A stretch of 64,000 nucleotides of DNA from Betaproteobacteria bacterium (lineage in GTDB: Bacteria; Pseudomonadota; Gammaproteobacteria; Burkholderiales; Rhodocyclaceae): the NCBI GenBank assembly GCA_020621405.1, contig JAHRYN010000002.1, forward strand, positions 547,676 to 611,675. The letters are read 5' to 3'. The notes below the pieces were generated by a model, which was given only the letters and a program-made list of their open reading frames with translations, had not been told where the DNA came from and did not search any database. Shown here piece by piece: positions 47,326-57,105 of this stretch. Numbering within the stretch: the first letter of the stretch is position 1; every line of letters starts with the position of its first letter. A program made the position numbers and the translations under genes.

Positions 47326-48792
47326 TTACCGGCTCGCCTTGCGACGCACCATCGCAATCGTTCCGCACAGCAGTGCGAGCAGCACGACCGGCACATTGCC
47401 CCAGCGCATGAAGGGCGTCAGGCCATGGTAGCCGGACAGTTCAACGCGCAATGCGGCGCGCTGGAACGGCGGCAGCGCTGCGATGACGCGACCGTCCGCA
47501 CCGATGGCCGCGGTCATGCCGGTATTGGTCGCCCTGAGCATCGGCCGGCCGAGTTCCAGCGCACGGATGCGCGCGATCTGCAGATGCTGCGGCTGGGCCA
47601 GCGAGTCGCCGAACCAGGCGGTGTTCGACACATTGACCAGCAGCGTGGCGTCGCGCGCGGCGGCGATCAGTTCCTCGCCGAACACGTCTTCGTAGCAGAT
47701 GTTGATCGCCACCTGCTCGCCGGCCAGCGCCAGCGGCGGCTGGACCGGCGCGCCGCGTCCGAAGTCGGACATCGGGATCGACAGCAGCTGGAGCGTCCAC
47801 GCGAACAGCGGCGGCGTGAATTCGCCGAAGGCAACCAGATGCGACTTGCTGTAGCGGGCGTCCGGCTGGCCCAGCGCCACAGCGCTGTTGTAGTAGTGCG
47901 GAACGCCATCGGCATCACGGCCGACCGTGATCGCACCCATCAGCACATCGCGGCCGGTACGCCGGAGTTCGGCCAGCCAGCCCGGATCGATCCGGTCGAG
48001 TTCGAGCGGCACCGCAGTCTCCGGCAGCACGACCAGATCCGCCGGCCAGGCACGCGCCAGATCGAGGTAGGCATGCATCGAATCGGGCAGATGCTCCGGC
48101 ACCCACTTCATGCTCTGTTCGACATTGCCCTGCAGCAGGCTCACGGTCAGCGTGCGGCCGACCGGTTCGGTCCAGCGTACCTGCCCCAGCAACGCACCAC
48201 CGGCCAGCACACCGACGGCGGCCAGCAGCGCCGGACGCAGCGTCAGCCGGCGCACCACCACCGCGGCCAGCAGGCCAGCCAGCAGCGCGGCCATCCAGCC
48301 GGCGCCATGCACACCGAGTACCGGCACATAACCGGCCAGCGGGCTGGGCACCGTCTGCGCATAACCGCTGGCCAGCCACGGAAAGCCGGTCAGCAGCGTG
48401 CCGCGCAGCCATTCGGTCAGCACCCAGGCGCTGGCGAACAGTGGCGCGAACAGCCAGCCAGCCGGTCGCAGGCGGCGCTGGATCGCGCACGCAAATGCGG
48501 GAAACAGCGACAGGTAGGCACAGAACAGGAAGGTGGCGAGCAGCGAGATCGCGATCGGCATGCCGCCGAACTGGTGCAGGCTGACATGCACCCACGACAC
48601 GCCGGCAAGGAACCAGCCGAGGCCGAACACGAAGCCGGTCAGCGCGGCGGCGCGCGCATTGCAGCGATCGATCAACCACAGCAGCACCGCCAGTGCGAGC
48701 ACCGGCAGAACGAACAGTCCGAACGGTGCGAAACCGCCGACCGCAAGCACGCCGGCCGCAGCAGCTGCGGCCAGCCGCACGGCCGGTCTCAT
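47326..48792 (-). CDS. lnt: apolipoprotein N-acyltransferase
   Basis: Adds the third acyl chain to lipoproteins in the inner membrane (488 aa). The N-terminal half has about six to seven membrane segments. The nitrilase-type periplasmic domain has the catalytic Glu in VLPETAVPLE, Lys in RYSKSHLVAFGE and Cys in INICYEDVFG. A final membrane segment precedes the C-terminus. Its ATG overlaps the corC stop (ATGA), matching the conserved ybeZ-ybeY-corC-lnt order. Confidence 0.96.
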   Translation of the reverse strand: MRPAVRLAAAAAAGVLAVGGFAPFGLFVLPVLALAVLLWLIDRCNARAAALTGFVFGLGWFLAGVSWVHVSLHQFGGMPIAISLLATFLFCAYLSLFPAFACAIQRRLRPAGWLFAPLFASAWVLTEWLRGTLLTGFPWLASGYAQTVPSPLAGYVPVLGVHGAGWMAALLAGLLAAVVVRRLTLRPALLAAVGVLAGGALLGQVRWTEPVGRTLTVSLLQGNVEQSMKWVPEHLPDSMHAYLDLARAWPADLVVLPETAVPLELDRIDPGWLAELRRTGRDVLMGAITVGRDADGVPHYYNSAVALGQPDARYSKSHLVAFGEFTPPLFAWTLQLLSIPMSDFGRGAPVQPPLALAGEQVAINICYEDVFGEELIAAARDATLLVNVSNTAWFGDSLAQPQHLQIARIRALELGRPMLRATNTGMTAAIGADGRVIAALPPFQRAALRVELSGYHGLTPFMRWGNVPVVLLALLCGTIAMVRRKASR

Positions 48793-49646
48793 CCGGCAGC
48801 GGGCGCCGGGCTGGCGGGAACGATGCGATCGACCATCAGCGTATGCACGCGCCGGCTGTCGGCGCGCAGCACGGTGAAGCGCAGGTTTTCGACCTCCACC
48901 GTCTCGCCGCGCTTGGGCAGGCGACCGAGCTGATGAATGACCAGACCGCCTACCGTATCGAAGTCGTCGTCGTCGAATGTGGAGCCGAAGGCCGCGTTGA
49001 AATCCTCGATCTCGGTCGCGGCCTTGACGCGGTAGCGCCCGGCCTGGTCGATGCGGATGTTGTCGGCCGATTCGTCGAAGTCGTATTCGTCTTCGATGTC
49101 GCCGACGATCTGCTCCAGCACGTCCTCGATGGTGACCAGTCCGGCCACGCCGCCGTATTCGTCGACGACGATGGCCATGTGGTTACGACTGGCGCGGAAT
49201 TCGCGCAGCAGCACGTTGAGCCGCTTCGATTCGGGGATGAACACCGCCGGGCGCAGCATCTCGCGCAGCGAATCGTCGTGCCCCGACAGCAGGCGCAGCA
49301 GATCCTTGGCCAGCAGGATGCCGATCACGTCGTCACGGTTGTCGCCGATGACCGGAAAGCGGGAGTGGGCGGTGCGCAACGCAGTCTGGACGATCTTGTC
49401 GAGCGGATCGTCGATGTCCACGCAATCCATCTGGGCACGCGGAATCATGACGTCGCGCACCGGCATGTCGGACACCTGCAGCGCGCCTTCGATGATGGAG
49501 AGGGCGTCGGCGTCCAGCAGATTGCGCTCGAAAGCGGAGTGGAGCAGCACCAGCAGTTGTTCCCGGTCCTCCGGCTCACGCATCAGCAGATGCGTCAGAC
49601 GTTCGAGAAAACCGGGGCGCGGCAGCGATGAGGAACTACTGTCCAT
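48789..49646 (-). CDS. corC: CorC/YbeX-family CBS and transporter-associated domain protein
   Basis: A 285-aa cytoplasmic protein. Two CBS domains (about 65-190; VSDMPVRDVMIPRAQMDCV at the start) are followed by a CorC_HlyC transporter-associated domain (about 200-280; GGLVIHQLGRLPKRGETV). E. coli YbeX has been linked to Mg/Co efflux and to ribosome metabolism. I start at ATG 49646 (MDSSSSSLPRPGFLERL); the longer frame to 49709 lacks family similarity at its N-terminus. A 115-base gap separates it from ybeY upstream, with nothing recognisable in it. Confidence 0.92.
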   Translation of the reverse strand: MDSSSSSLPRPGFLERLTHLLMREPEDREQLLVLLHSAFERNLLDADALSIIEGALQVSDMPVRDVMIPRAQMDCVDIDDPLDKIVQTALRTAHSRFPVIGDNRDDVIGILLAKDLLRLLSGHDDSLREMLRPAVFIPESKRLNVLLREFRASRNHMAIVVDEYGGVAGLVTIEDVLEQIVGDIEDEYDFDESADNIRIDQAGRYRVKAATEIEDFNAAFGSTFDDDDFDTVGGLVIHQLGRLPKRGETVEVENLRFTVLRADSRRVHTLMVDRIVPASPAPAAG

Positions 49647-49761
49647 GCGGAACTGCGGAAACGAACACAGCGGCAGTGTAACCCGGCAAACGTTCCAGTT
49701 TCGCGTCACGCAGGCGTTTCAGCGACACGTCCGGCAAGGTGGCTACGGCAGCCGGGCGGTT

Positions 49762-50235
49762 TCAGTCGCCCGCGGAGTGGCTTCCAGCCTCGCCGACATA
49801 GGGATCGGCGACACCCTGAGTGGCGAGAATGATGCGCTCCTCGGCTTCCATTTCGTCGGCGTCGGCGTCGGACGTTTCATGGTCCCACCCCTGCAAATGC
49901 AGCGTGCCGTGCACGATCAGATGGGCCGCGTGGTCGGTGAATGGCTTGCCCTGCGCCTGCGCCTCGTCTGCCAGCACCGGCTGGCAGACCACCAGATCGC
50001 CCGCCAGATGCACGCCCTGCTCGTACGGAAAGGACAGTACGTTGGTGGCGTAGTCGCGGCCGCGGTATTCGAGGTTGAGCGCGCGCGCCTCGACGGCATC
50101 AACGAAGCGGACCGTGACGTCGGCGCGAACCACCACGTCCGGGTCAAGCGCCGCACGCACCCAGCGCTTCACGTCGTCGCGCGACGGACAGGCTTCGCGC
50201 GCGCAACCGTACTGCACCGACAGGTTCAGCCGCAT
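49762..50235 (-). CDS. ybeY: endoribonuclease YbeY
   Basis: A 157-aa metal-dependent RNase for 16S rRNA 3'-end maturation and ribosome quality control. The zinc motif is [16 protein letters not shown] (three His). [13 protein letters not shown] is the other signature. Its start overlaps the ybeZ stop by one base, showing tight coupling. Confidence 0.95.
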   Translation of the reverse strand: MRLNLSVQYGCAREACPSRDDVKRWVRAALDPDVVVRADVTVRFVDAVEARALNLEYRGRDYATNVLSFPYEQGVHLAGDLVVCQPVLADEAQAQGKPFTDHAAHLIVHGTLHLQGWDHETSDADADEMEAEERIILATQGVADPYVGEAGSHSAGD

Positions 50236-51218
50236 CAGGTACGCGGCCCCCTGCGCAAGGCTTCCTCCGCATCACGCTCGGCTTCGAAACGCTCGTAGGC
50301 CGACACGATGCGGGCCACCAGCGGATGGCGCACCACGTCCTCGGCCAGGAAGTCGGTGATGGCGATGCCACGCACGTCGCGCAGGATCTTGCGCGCCTCG
50401 CCCAGACCGCTCTTGTGACCGCGCGGCAGGTCGACCTGGGTCAGGTCACCGGTGATCACCGCCTTCGAACCTATGCCCATGCGCGTCAGGAACATCTTCA
50501 TCTGCTCCGGCGTGGTGTTCTGCGCCTCGTCCAGGATGATGAAAGCGTTGTTCAGCGTGCGGCCGCGCATGTAGGCCAGCGGCGCGATCTCGATCACCTG
50601 ACGCTCGAAAGCGCGCGCCACGCGTTCGAAACCCATCAGGTCGTACAGCGCGTCGTACAGCGGTCGCAGATAGGGATCGACCTTCTGCGCCAGATCGCCC
50701 GGCAGGAAGCCCAGGCGCTCGCCGGCTTCGACCGCGGGGCGGGTCAGCACGATGCGCGCGACGGTTTCGCGCTCCAGCGCATCGACCGCACTGGCGACCG
50801 CCAGATAGGTCTTGCCAGTACCGGCCGGGCCGATGCCGAAGGTGATGTCGTGGTCCTGGATCTGCCGCAGGTAGGTGATCTGCCGCGGCGTGCGGCCGTG
50901 CAGATTGCTCTTGCGCGTCAGCAGCGCCGGCGCGCCCTGCTCCGGCTGGCTGCGGTTTGCCAGCTCGATCAGGCCGAGCTGGATCACATCCACGCTCAGA
51001 TGGTCTTTTGCCACGCCGTAGAAGTGACGCAGTGCGGTCACCGCCCGCTGCGACTGCGCCGCTTCGCCGCTGATCCGGAAGCGGTCGCCACGGCGGGCGA
51101 TCTCGACGTCGTACGCGGCTTCGAGCTGGCGCAGGTTCTCGTCAAGCACGCCGCACAGATTGGCCAGCCGCGTGTTGTCCAGCGGCTCGAGCACCAGTTC
51201 CAGCGGCCGCGCCTTCAA
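50235..51218 (-). CDS. ybeZ: PhoH-like ATPase YbeZ
   Basis: A 327-aa ATPase that works with YbeY. The N-terminal KH-like part (about 1-90) is followed by the PhoH domain. Walker A is [11 protein letters not shown] and Walker B region is [36 protein letters not shown] is a sensor-like signature. Its ATG overlaps the miaB stop. The miaB-ybeZ-ybeY-corC-lnt order is conserved across Proteobacteria. Confidence 0.95.
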   Translation of the reverse strand: MKARPLELVLEPLDNTRLANLCGVLDENLRQLEAAYDVEIARRGDRFRISGEAAQSQRAVTALRHFYGVAKDHLSVDVIQLGLIELANRSQPEQGAPALLTRKSNLHGRTPRQITYLRQIQDHDITFGIGPAGTGKTYLAVASAVDALERETVARIVLTRPAVEAGERLGFLPGDLAQKVDPYLRPLYDALYDLMGFERVARAFERQVIEIAPLAYMRGRTLNNAFIILDEAQNTTPEQMKMFLTRMGIGSKAVITGDLTQVDLPRGHKSGLGEARKILRDVRGIAITDFLAEDVVRHPLVARIVSAYERFEAERDAEEALRRGPRT

Positions 51219-52585
51219 ACGCTGGCCACCAGGGGAGCCGTGCCGGATGCTTCGCGCGTCACGGCTTCGCCGCGCAGACTGTGCGGTAGCGCAGCCTCGA
51301 TGCGCACGTCGATGAAGTGTCCGATCAGACGCGCCGGCCCGGCAAAATTCACCACGCGATTGTTGTCGGTGCGGCCCGCAAGTTCGTTCGGATCCTTGCG
51401 CGCATGGCCTTCGACCAAGATGCGCTGCACCGAACCGACCATGGACTGGCTGATTGCCTGCGCCTGTTCCTCGATGCGTTTCTGCAGCCGCGCAAGCCGG
51501 GCCAGCTTGACGTCCTGCGGCGTGTCGTCGGCCATGTCAGCCGCCGGCGTTCCCGGGCGGGCGCTATAGACGAAGCTGAAACTGTTGTCGAAACCCACAT
51601 CCTCGATCAGCTTCATCGTCCGTTCGAAATCCTCTTCAGTCTCGCCCGGGAAACCGATGATGAAGTCGGAACTGAGGGACAGGTCGGGTCGGGCCGCGCG
51701 CAGCCGGCGCACCACAGCCTTGTATTCGATCGCGGTATAGCCGCGCTTCATCGCTGCCAGCACCCGATCCGAGCCCGACTGGACAGGCAGGTGCAGCTGC
51801 GACACCAGCTTGGGCAGCCGCGCGTAGGCATCGATCACCCGCTGCGTCATTTCGCGGGGATGCGAGGTGGTATAGCGGATGCGTTCGATGCCTGGAATGT
51901 CATGCACGCACTCCAGCAGGAAGGCGAAATCGCCCATCTCGTCCGAATCCTGGCTGATCGGCGCGCGCCAGGCATTCACGTTCTGCCCGAGCAGCGTCAC
52001 TTCCCTGACACCCTGAGTGGCGAGCGTCGCCACCTCGGTCAGCACGTCCTCGAGCGGGCGCGACACTTCCTCTCCGCGGGTATAGGGAACGACGCAGAAG
52101 GTGCAGTACTTGGAACAGCCTTCCATGATCGACACGAAGGCACTCGCGCCTTCGACCCGGGCCGGCGGCATGTGATCGAACTTCTCGATCTCCGGGAAAC
52201 TGATGTCGACCTGCGGCCGGCCGCTGGCACGACGCTTCGCGATCAGGTCGGGCAGGCGGTGCAGCGTCTGCGGACCGAACACGATATCGACATACGGCGC
52301 ACGCTCGACGATGGCCGCACCTTCTTGGCTGGCAACACAGCCGCCGACTCCGATCAGCAGGTCAGGGTTTTCGCGTTTCAGGTGCTTGACGCGGCCGAGG
52401 TCGTGGAACACCTTTTCCTGCGCCTTCTCGCGCACCGAGCAGGTATTGAACAGGATGACGTCGGCGTCCTCCGGGCGGTCGGTCTGGGTCAGGCCTTCGG
52501 AGGCACCCAGTACGTCGGCCATCTTGTCCGAGTCGTACTCGTTCATCTGGCAACCAAAGGTCTTGATGTAGATCTTGCGGCTCAT
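51215..52585 (-). CDS. miaB: tRNA-2-methylthio-N6-isopentenyladenosine methylthiotransferase
   Basis: Radical-SAM enzyme (456 aa) that adds the methylthio group at A37 of UNN-reading tRNAs. The N-terminal UPF0004 domain has Cys12 in [20 protein letters not shown] and VGGCVAS, which bind the auxiliary cluster. The radical-SAM cluster is [14 protein letters not shown]-terminal TRAM domain follows. The frame is open to 52717, but homology starts at [11 protein letters not shown]. Confidence 0.96.
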   Translation of the reverse strand: MSRKIYIKTFGCQMNEYDSDKMADVLGASEGLTQTDRPEDADVILFNTCSVREKAQEKVFHDLGRVKHLKRENPDLLIGVGGCVASQEGAAIVERAPYVDIVFGPQTLHRLPDLIAKRRASGRPQVDISFPEIEKFDHMPPARVEGASAFVSIMEGCSKYCTFCVVPYTRGEEVSRPLEDVLTEVATLATQGVREVTLLGQNVNAWRAPISQDSDEMGDFAFLLECVHDIPGIERIRYTTSHPREMTQRVIDAYARLPKLVSQLHLPVQSGSDRVLAAMKRGYTAIEYKAVVRRLRAARPDLSLSSDFIIGFPGETEEDFERTMKLIEDVGFDNSFSFVYSARPGTPAADMADDTPQDVKLARLARLQKRIEEQAQAISQSMVGSVQRILVEGHARKDPNELAGRTDNNRVVNFAGPARLIGHFIDVRIEAALPHSLRGEAVTREASGTAPLVASV

Positions 52586-52613
52586 CGAATGGAAGTGCTT
52601 CCTGCTTTCATGC

Positions 52614-52928
52614 TTACTGTTTGGGCGCCGGCAGGTCTTCTTCGTCCGACGACAGTACCCAGACGCGGAAGAGGTCGCCGTTGGCGTCGAGCTGATAGCG
52701 GACCGGCCGCTCGGCATTGATCATCACCGGCAGCACGATGCGGTTGTCGGCCGAACGTATCTGCGCGCCCGGCGCCAGCCTGAATTCGTACTTGCCGACC
52801 TTGGCCACGCCATTGTGCGGTGGCTGCATGGTCGCGCTGATCGCATCCTCCGGAATGGCACGCAACTGCGCAGACACGAGCGACGGGCAGGCGATCAGGA
52901 CGAGGATGGAAAGGGCGATTGCACGCAT
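52614..52928 (-). CDS. small secreted protein of unknown function
   Basis: A 104-aa protein with a clear signal peptide ([20 protein letters not shown], cleavage before QLRAIP). The mature part (about 84 aa) includes [20 protein letters not shown] and [20 protein letters not shown] do not recognise a named domain. The start is the ATG at 52928; the in-frame extension to 53060 runs through the rpoH control region and is unlikely to be coding. It lies 28 bases upstream of miaB and may be co-transcribed. Confidence 0.72.
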   Translation of the reverse strand: MRAIALSILVLIACPSLVSAQLRAIPEDAISATMQPPHNGVAKVGKYEFRLAPGAQIRSADNRIVLPVMINAERPVRYQLDANGDLFRVWVLSSDEEDLPAPKQ

Positions 52929-53053
52929 CGACGGCGGATGTAAATCCCGGTTACGAATCCGTGGATTGTAGCCTGCGCCAACCCGAACCCCAAGCCGGGC
53001 CTGAATTCCGCGCCGGTCATTGCTCACTGGAGCACGGGGAACCCTTTCGATCG

Positions 53054-53080
53054 TTAGCACTCAGAGGCGAGGAGTGCTAA
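53054..53080. promoter_or_regulatory. CIRCE element (HrcA operator) upstream of rpoH
   Basis: TTAGCACTC (53054-53062), nine bases, GAGTGCTAA (53072-53080): a perfect match to the CIRCE inverted repeat bound by the heat-shock repressor HrcA. It ends 25 bases before the rpoH ATG, so HrcA would block rpoH transcription or its early elongation. Confidence 0.95.
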
Positions 53081-53105
53081 TGTTGCACACAGGGAGGAAT
53101 AGATC

Positions 53106-53993
53106 ATGACCCACGCTCTGACAGTTCCGAATTTGCCGGCGCCCGGTGCGCTGGGCAATATCGATAGTTACATACAAGCTGCAAACCGCGTTCCGCTGCT
53201 TACCGAGGAGCAGGAACAGTCGCTCGCGCGCAGTTTCCGCGACGAGGAAGATCTGGATGCCGCACGCGCACTCGTCATGTCGCACCTGCGCCTGGTGATC
53301 GCGATCGCCCGCGGCTACCTCGGCTACGGCCTGCCGCACGCCGATCTGATCCAAGAAGGCAATATCGGCCTGATGAAGGCGGTCAAGCGCTTTGACCCGG
53401 ATCGCGGCGTCCGGCTGGTGTCGTTTGCGATCCACTGGATCAAGGCTGAAATCCACGAGTACATCCTGCGCAACTGGCGCCTGGTCAAGGTCGCGACCAC
53501 AAAGGCCCAGCGCAAGCTGTTCTTCAACCTGCGCAGCCTCAAGCAGAGCAGCAACACGCTGAATCCGGCCGAAGTGCGGGAAGTGGCAAAGACGCTGGGC
53601 GTGAAGCCGGAAGAAGTGGTCGAGATGGAAACCCGGCTGTCGGGTCAGGACGTGGCGCTGGAAGGCAGCAACGACGACGACGACCGCGAGGGCGCACGCA
53701 TGGCCCCGATCAACTGGCTGACCGACAGCGCGGCCGAGCCGCTGGAAGTGATGGAAGCGGCGCAGAACATCCGACTGCGCGAGGAAGGTCTGCAGTCGGC
53801 CCTGGCCTCGCTGGACGACCGCAGCCGTACCATCGTGCAGCGCCGCTGGCTGGTTCAGGATGGCGATGCCGCCACGCTGCATGAACTGGCGGCCGAATAC
53901 GGCGTGTCGGCCGAGCGCATCCGCCAGATCGAAGTCAAGGCGATGCAGAAAATGAAGGCTGCGATGCACCGGCAGATGGAGATTGCCGCCTGA
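53106..53993 (+). CDS. rpoH: heat-shock sigma factor RpoH (sigma-32)
   Basis: A 295-aa alternative sigma factor directing heat-shock transcription. Region 2 reads [21 protein letters not shown]. The RpoH-specific box appears as QRKLFFNLRSLKQ. The region 4 helix-turn-helix is EYGVSAERIRQIEVKAM. GGGAGGAA lies six bases before the ATG. A perfect CIRCE element in the leader predicts HrcA repression, linking the two heat-shock circuits. A strong hairpin terminator follows. Confidence 0.96.
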   Translation: MTHALTVPNLPAPGALGNIDSYIQAANRVPLLTEEQEQSLARSFRDEEDLDAARALVMSHLRLVIAIARGYLGYGLPHADLIQEGNIGLMKAVKRFDPDRGVRLVSFAIHWIKAEIHEYILRNWRLVKVATTKAQRKLFFNLRSLKQSSNTLNPAEVREVAKTLGVKPEEVVEMETRLSGQDVALEGSNDDDDREGARMAPINWLTDSAAEPLEVMEAAQNIRLREEGLQSALASLDDRSRTIVQRRWLVQDGDAATLHELAAEYGVSAERIRQIEVKAMQKMKAAMHRQMEIAA

Positions 53994-54012
53994 AGCAGCG
54001 AACGCGCAGATG

Positions 54013-54040
54013 AAAAAGGCGACCCGCGGGTCGCCTTTTT
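54013..54040. terminator. bidirectional terminator between rpoH and the SCO gene
   Basis: A perfect 28-base palindrome: A5-GGCGACCC followed by its complement GGGTCGCC-T5. The symmetrical A and T runs let it act for rpoH (+) and for the convergent SCO-to-ctaA operon (-). Confidence 0.88.
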
Positions 54041-54064
54041 CATGCACATCATCTTTCGTACGCG

Positions 54065-54655
54065 TCAATTGCCGGCAGGATTCAGCAGCGCCCTGAGGTC
54101 GTCGGCCATGTTCTTCGGCGTCTCGCCATGACGAATGAACAGCCGCAACCGGCCCTGCGTATCGTGTACATAGGTGCCGGCAGAGTGGTCCAGCGTGTAC
54201 TGGCCTTCGCTCGTACCCGGCACCTTCTGATAGAACACCTTGTATTCCTTCGCGACTGCCGCCGTGGCGGCCGCATCGCCGCGCAGGCCGACGAAGGACG
54301 GATCGAACTTCGGCACATAGTTCGCCAGCAGTTCCGCCGTGTCGCGCTCCGGATCGACCGTGACGAACAGCACCTGGACCTTCGCTGCATCGGCACCGAG
54401 CAGGGTCAACGCCTGCTTCATGCTGGCCAGGCTGGTCGGGCAGACATCCGGACAGTGGGTGTAGCCGAAGAACAGCGTGACCAGCTTGCCCTTGTAGTCG
54501 GCCAGCGTGCGCGGCTGACCGGCATGGTCGGTCAGCGCGAAACCGTGACCATACTCTGCACCAGTGACGTCGATGCTGTGGAAGGTCGGCCCCGACTTGC
54601 TGCATCCGGCCAGCCCCGCAAGCAGCAGGGCGGCCAGGAAAGGTCGGCGGTTCAT
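54065..54655 (-). CDS. SCO1/SenC-family copper-binding lipoprotein
   Basis: A 196-aa thioredoxin-fold protein that delivers copper to the CuA site of cytochrome oxidase. The N-terminal lipobox is LAGC (Cys18). Copper ligands are the CPDVC pair in [13 protein letters not shown] and the His in TLDHSAGTY. It is the last gene of the SURF1-ctaA-ctaB-SCO group; its start overlaps the ctaB stop. Confidence 0.92.
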   Translation of the reverse strand: MNRRPFLAALLLAGLAGCSKSGPTFHSIDVTGAEYGHGFALTDHAGQPRTLADYKGKLVTLFFGYTHCPDVCPTSLASMKQALTLLGADAAKVQVLFVTVDPERDTAELLANYVPKFDPSFVGLRGDAAATAAVAKEYKVFYQKVPGTSEGQYTLDHSAGTYVHDTQGRLRLFIRHGETPKNMADDLRALLNPAGN

Positions 54656-55551
54656 AACTGGACGTAGTGGTCGACCAGCAGTGCTGCGAACAGCAACGAC
54701 AGGTGATAAAGCGAGAAGCGGAAGGTGCGCTTGGCCAGATCATCCGAGTAGGCACGCATCAGGCGCCAGGCGTAGGCCATGAACATGCCGCCCAGCACGA
54801 CTGCCGCAGCCAGATAGATCCAGCCGCTCATGCGCGAGGCAAAGGGCAGCAGCGTGACTGCGAACAGGATGATGGTGTAGAGGAATACCTGCAGCCGCGT
54901 GTATTCGGCTCCATGAGTCACCGGCAGCATCGGCAGTCCGGCCTTCGCATATTCCTGCGTGCGGTAAAGCGCAAGCGCCCAGAAGTGCGGCGGCGTCCAG
55001 GCAAAAATGATCAGGAACAGCAGCAGCGCATCGGACGACACCTCGCCGGTGACCGCCGCCCATCCCAGCACCGGCGGCATCGCGCCGGAAGCACCGCCGA
55101 TCACGATGTTCTGCGGCGTCGCCGGTTTCAGGAACACCGTGTAGATCACCGCATAGCCGATGAAGGTGCCAAGCGTCAGCCACATCGTGAGCGGATTGAC
55201 CCACTGGTAGAGCGTGGTCAGCCCTGCCCCACCGACCACGCCAGAGAAGGCGAGCGTCTCGAGGGAATTCACTTCACCGCGCGGCAGCGGCCGAGCGCGC
55301 GTACGTGCCATCACCGCATCGATCTTCTGCTCGACCAGGCAATTCACCGCAGCCGCAGCACCCGCCACCAGTGCGATGCCCACGGTCGCCGCCAGCACCA
55401 CGCCCATCGGCGGCAGTCCGTGCGGCACGGCCAGGAACATGCCGATGACCGCGCAGAACACGATCAGCGACACCACCCGCGGCTTGGTCAGCTGAAGGTA
55501 GTTGGCCAGCCTCAGCGAGAATGGCTGGATATCAAGCCGCAGGGCTTTCAT
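54652..55551 (-). CDS. ctaB: protoheme IX farnesyltransferase (heme O synthase)
   Basis: Inner-membrane prenyltransferase (299 aa, about nine membrane segments) that makes heme O from heme B. Signature motifs are [21 protein letters not shown]-type (the NxxxDxxxD region) and [27 protein letters not shown] begins the membrane domain. It sits with ctaA, which uses its product. Confidence 0.95.
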   Translation of the reverse strand: MKALRLDIQPFSLRLANYLQLTKPRVVSLIVFCAVIGMFLAVPHGLPPMGVVLAATVGIALVAGAAAAVNCLVEQKIDAVMARTRARPLPRGEVNSLETLAFSGVVGGAGLTTLYQWVNPLTMWLTLGTFIGYAVIYTVFLKPATPQNIVIGGASGAMPPVLGWAAVTGEVSSDALLLFLIIFAWTPPHFWALALYRTQEYAKAGLPMLPVTHGAEYTRLQVFLYTIILFAVTLLPFASRMSGWIYLAAAVVLGGMFMAYAWRLMRAYSDDLAKRTFRFSLYHLSLLFAALLVDHYVQL

Positions 55552-55570
55552 GGATCACTCCGGAATGGCG

Positions 55571-56548
55571 TTACTGCGCAGACGCGCGGACGCGGTAGTT
55601 TATCAGTACCAGCAGGATCACCAGAGCCGCCGCACCGCCGTTGTGTGCCGCCGCCATCGGCAGCGGCAGGCTGAACCAGACATTGCCGATGCCGAGCAGG
55701 AACTGGCAGGCCAGCACGGCGAGCAGGGCACCGCCTAGAGCCGTGTAGCCGGACCGGCGCAATGCGAATCCGAGCGCACCGAGCACAAGTACCGCGATGA
55801 CGGCACCGACACGGTGCATCCAGTGGATTGCCGTCAGCGCCTCTATGGTCAGCGTACCGCCCTCGGCATCCACACCGAGCTCACGCACGATGTGAAAACC
55901 GTTGCGGATGTCCATCTCGGGCACCATCTCGCCACGGCAGGTCGGCAGGTCGGAACAGGCCAGTGCGGCGTAATTGGTGCTGACCCAGCCGCCGAGCGAT
56001 ATCTGGGTGGCGAGCACGACGAAGGCCAGCGCAGCGAACAATCGCAGCGAGGATCCGGCGGATCGCCGGGATGGCGCCAGCGTGCGTGCATACAGGCTCA
56101 CCAGCAGGCCGAGCACGGTCAGCCCGCCGATGAGGTGACCGGTAACGATGGCCGGTTTGAGCAGCATGGTCACTGTCCACTTGCCGAACATCGCCTGCAG
56201 CAACACGACACCGATCAGCAGCGTCGCCAGCAACGGCGATGCGGCGGGATCGCGCCGGTTGCGCCAGGCGAGAACGGCGATCGACACGATGCACAGGCCG
56301 ACGATTCCTGCGAAATAGCGATGGACCATTTCCTTCCATGCCTTGGCAAAGGTGACCGGTCCGGACGGATTCGCTTCCTGCGCAGCGGAAATGTGCTCCG
56401 ACGCATGGATCACGCTGACATGACCGTAACAGCCGGGCCAGTCCGGGCAGCCGAGACCGGCATCGGACAGGCGCACGTAGGCACCGAGCACGATCAGGCA
56501 GAAAGCCATCGCCACGGTGGCCAGCAAAAGAGTTCTGTAAGTCTTCAT
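55571..56548 (-). CDS. ctaA: heme A synthase (COX15/CtaA)
   Basis: A 325-aa inner-membrane oxygenase that converts heme O to heme A. It has eight predicted membrane segments; GAYVRLSDAGLGCPDWPGCYG is a family hallmark and the conserved His residues occur in MVHRYFAG, VTGHLIGG, IHWMHRVG and AAAHNGGA. Its ATG overlaps the stop of the upstream gene by one base. Confidence 0.95.
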   Translation of the reverse strand: MKTYRTLLLATVAMAFCLIVLGAYVRLSDAGLGCPDWPGCYGHVSVIHASEHISAAQEANPSGPVTFAKAWKEMVHRYFAGIVGLCIVSIAVLAWRNRRDPAASPLLATLLIGVVLLQAMFGKWTVTMLLKPAIVTGHLIGGLTVLGLLVSLYARTLAPSRRSAGSSLRLFAALAFVVLATQISLGGWVSTNYAALACSDLPTCRGEMVPEMDIRNGFHIVRELGVDAEGGTLTIEALTAIHWMHRVGAVIAVLVLGALGFALRRSGYTALGGALLAVLACQFLLGIGNVWFSLPLPMAAAHNGGAAALVILLVLINYRVRASAQ

Positions 56549-57105
56549 CAGCCCAGCCTCGAATACTTCATAAGACGTTGAAAATCCTTGATCATCTTTT
56601 TGGGATCGGGATCATCCGGGTAGCGCATCATGACCTGTCCCAGCGGATCGACAAGATGGATCGCGCGCGGATGTGCCGGATCATGCGTGAACGCAGCCAG
56701 CGTCGCCGTTCCCGCCGCTTTCACGACATACGTTCCCTCGATGGCGTCGATCAGCTTGGCCTGGGGCTGTGTCGCATCGCTGATCAGCCAGACGCGCTGG
56801 ATGCGCTCCTGATCCTCGCCCTGCGCCTTGCGCACCTGACGCATGAAATACAGCGACTGTTCGCAGTGCGCGTCGCAGGCGCCGCCTTCGGCCAACACCA
56901 GCGTCCACCGTCCCTTGAGTTTCGCGAATTCGAACGGCTCGCCCTTCACCGTTGTCAGCGACTCCTTGGGCAGGTTCTGCGGAGACAGAAGCTGTCCGTA
57001 ATTCACCGTACTGTCGGGGCGCCAGAAAAAATACAGCGCGTAGGACGCAACCAGCGGAAGCACGCATATGAGCCCCAGCAGAATCATTGTTTTTTTGCCG
57101 TTCAA
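56548..57105 (-). CDS. oxidase-associated membrane-anchored SCO-like protein
   Basis: A 185-aa protein with an N-terminal membrane anchor (MILLGLICVLPLVASYALYFF) and a thioredoxin-like domain. GRWTLVLAEGGACDAHCEQSL resembles the SCO fold but has a Cys-x3-Cys without the SCO surroundings. VDPLGQVMMRYPDDPDPKKM is typical of this betaproteobacterial oxidase-cluster family. The start is probably the TTG at 57105: GGGAG lies five bases upstream and the codon overlaps the SURF1 stop. An ATG at 57087 is the alternative. A redox or copper role in oxidase assembly is inferred. Confidence 0.8.
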   Translation of the reverse strand: MNGKKTMILLGLICVLPLVASYALYFFWRPDSTVNYGQLLSPQNLPKESLTTVKGEPFEFAKLKGRWTLVLAEGGACDAHCEQSLYFMRQVRKAQGEDQERIQRVWLISDATQPQAKLIDAIEGTYVVKAAGTATLAAFTHDPAHPRAIHLVDPLGQVMMRYPDDPDPKKMIKDFQRLMKYSRLG

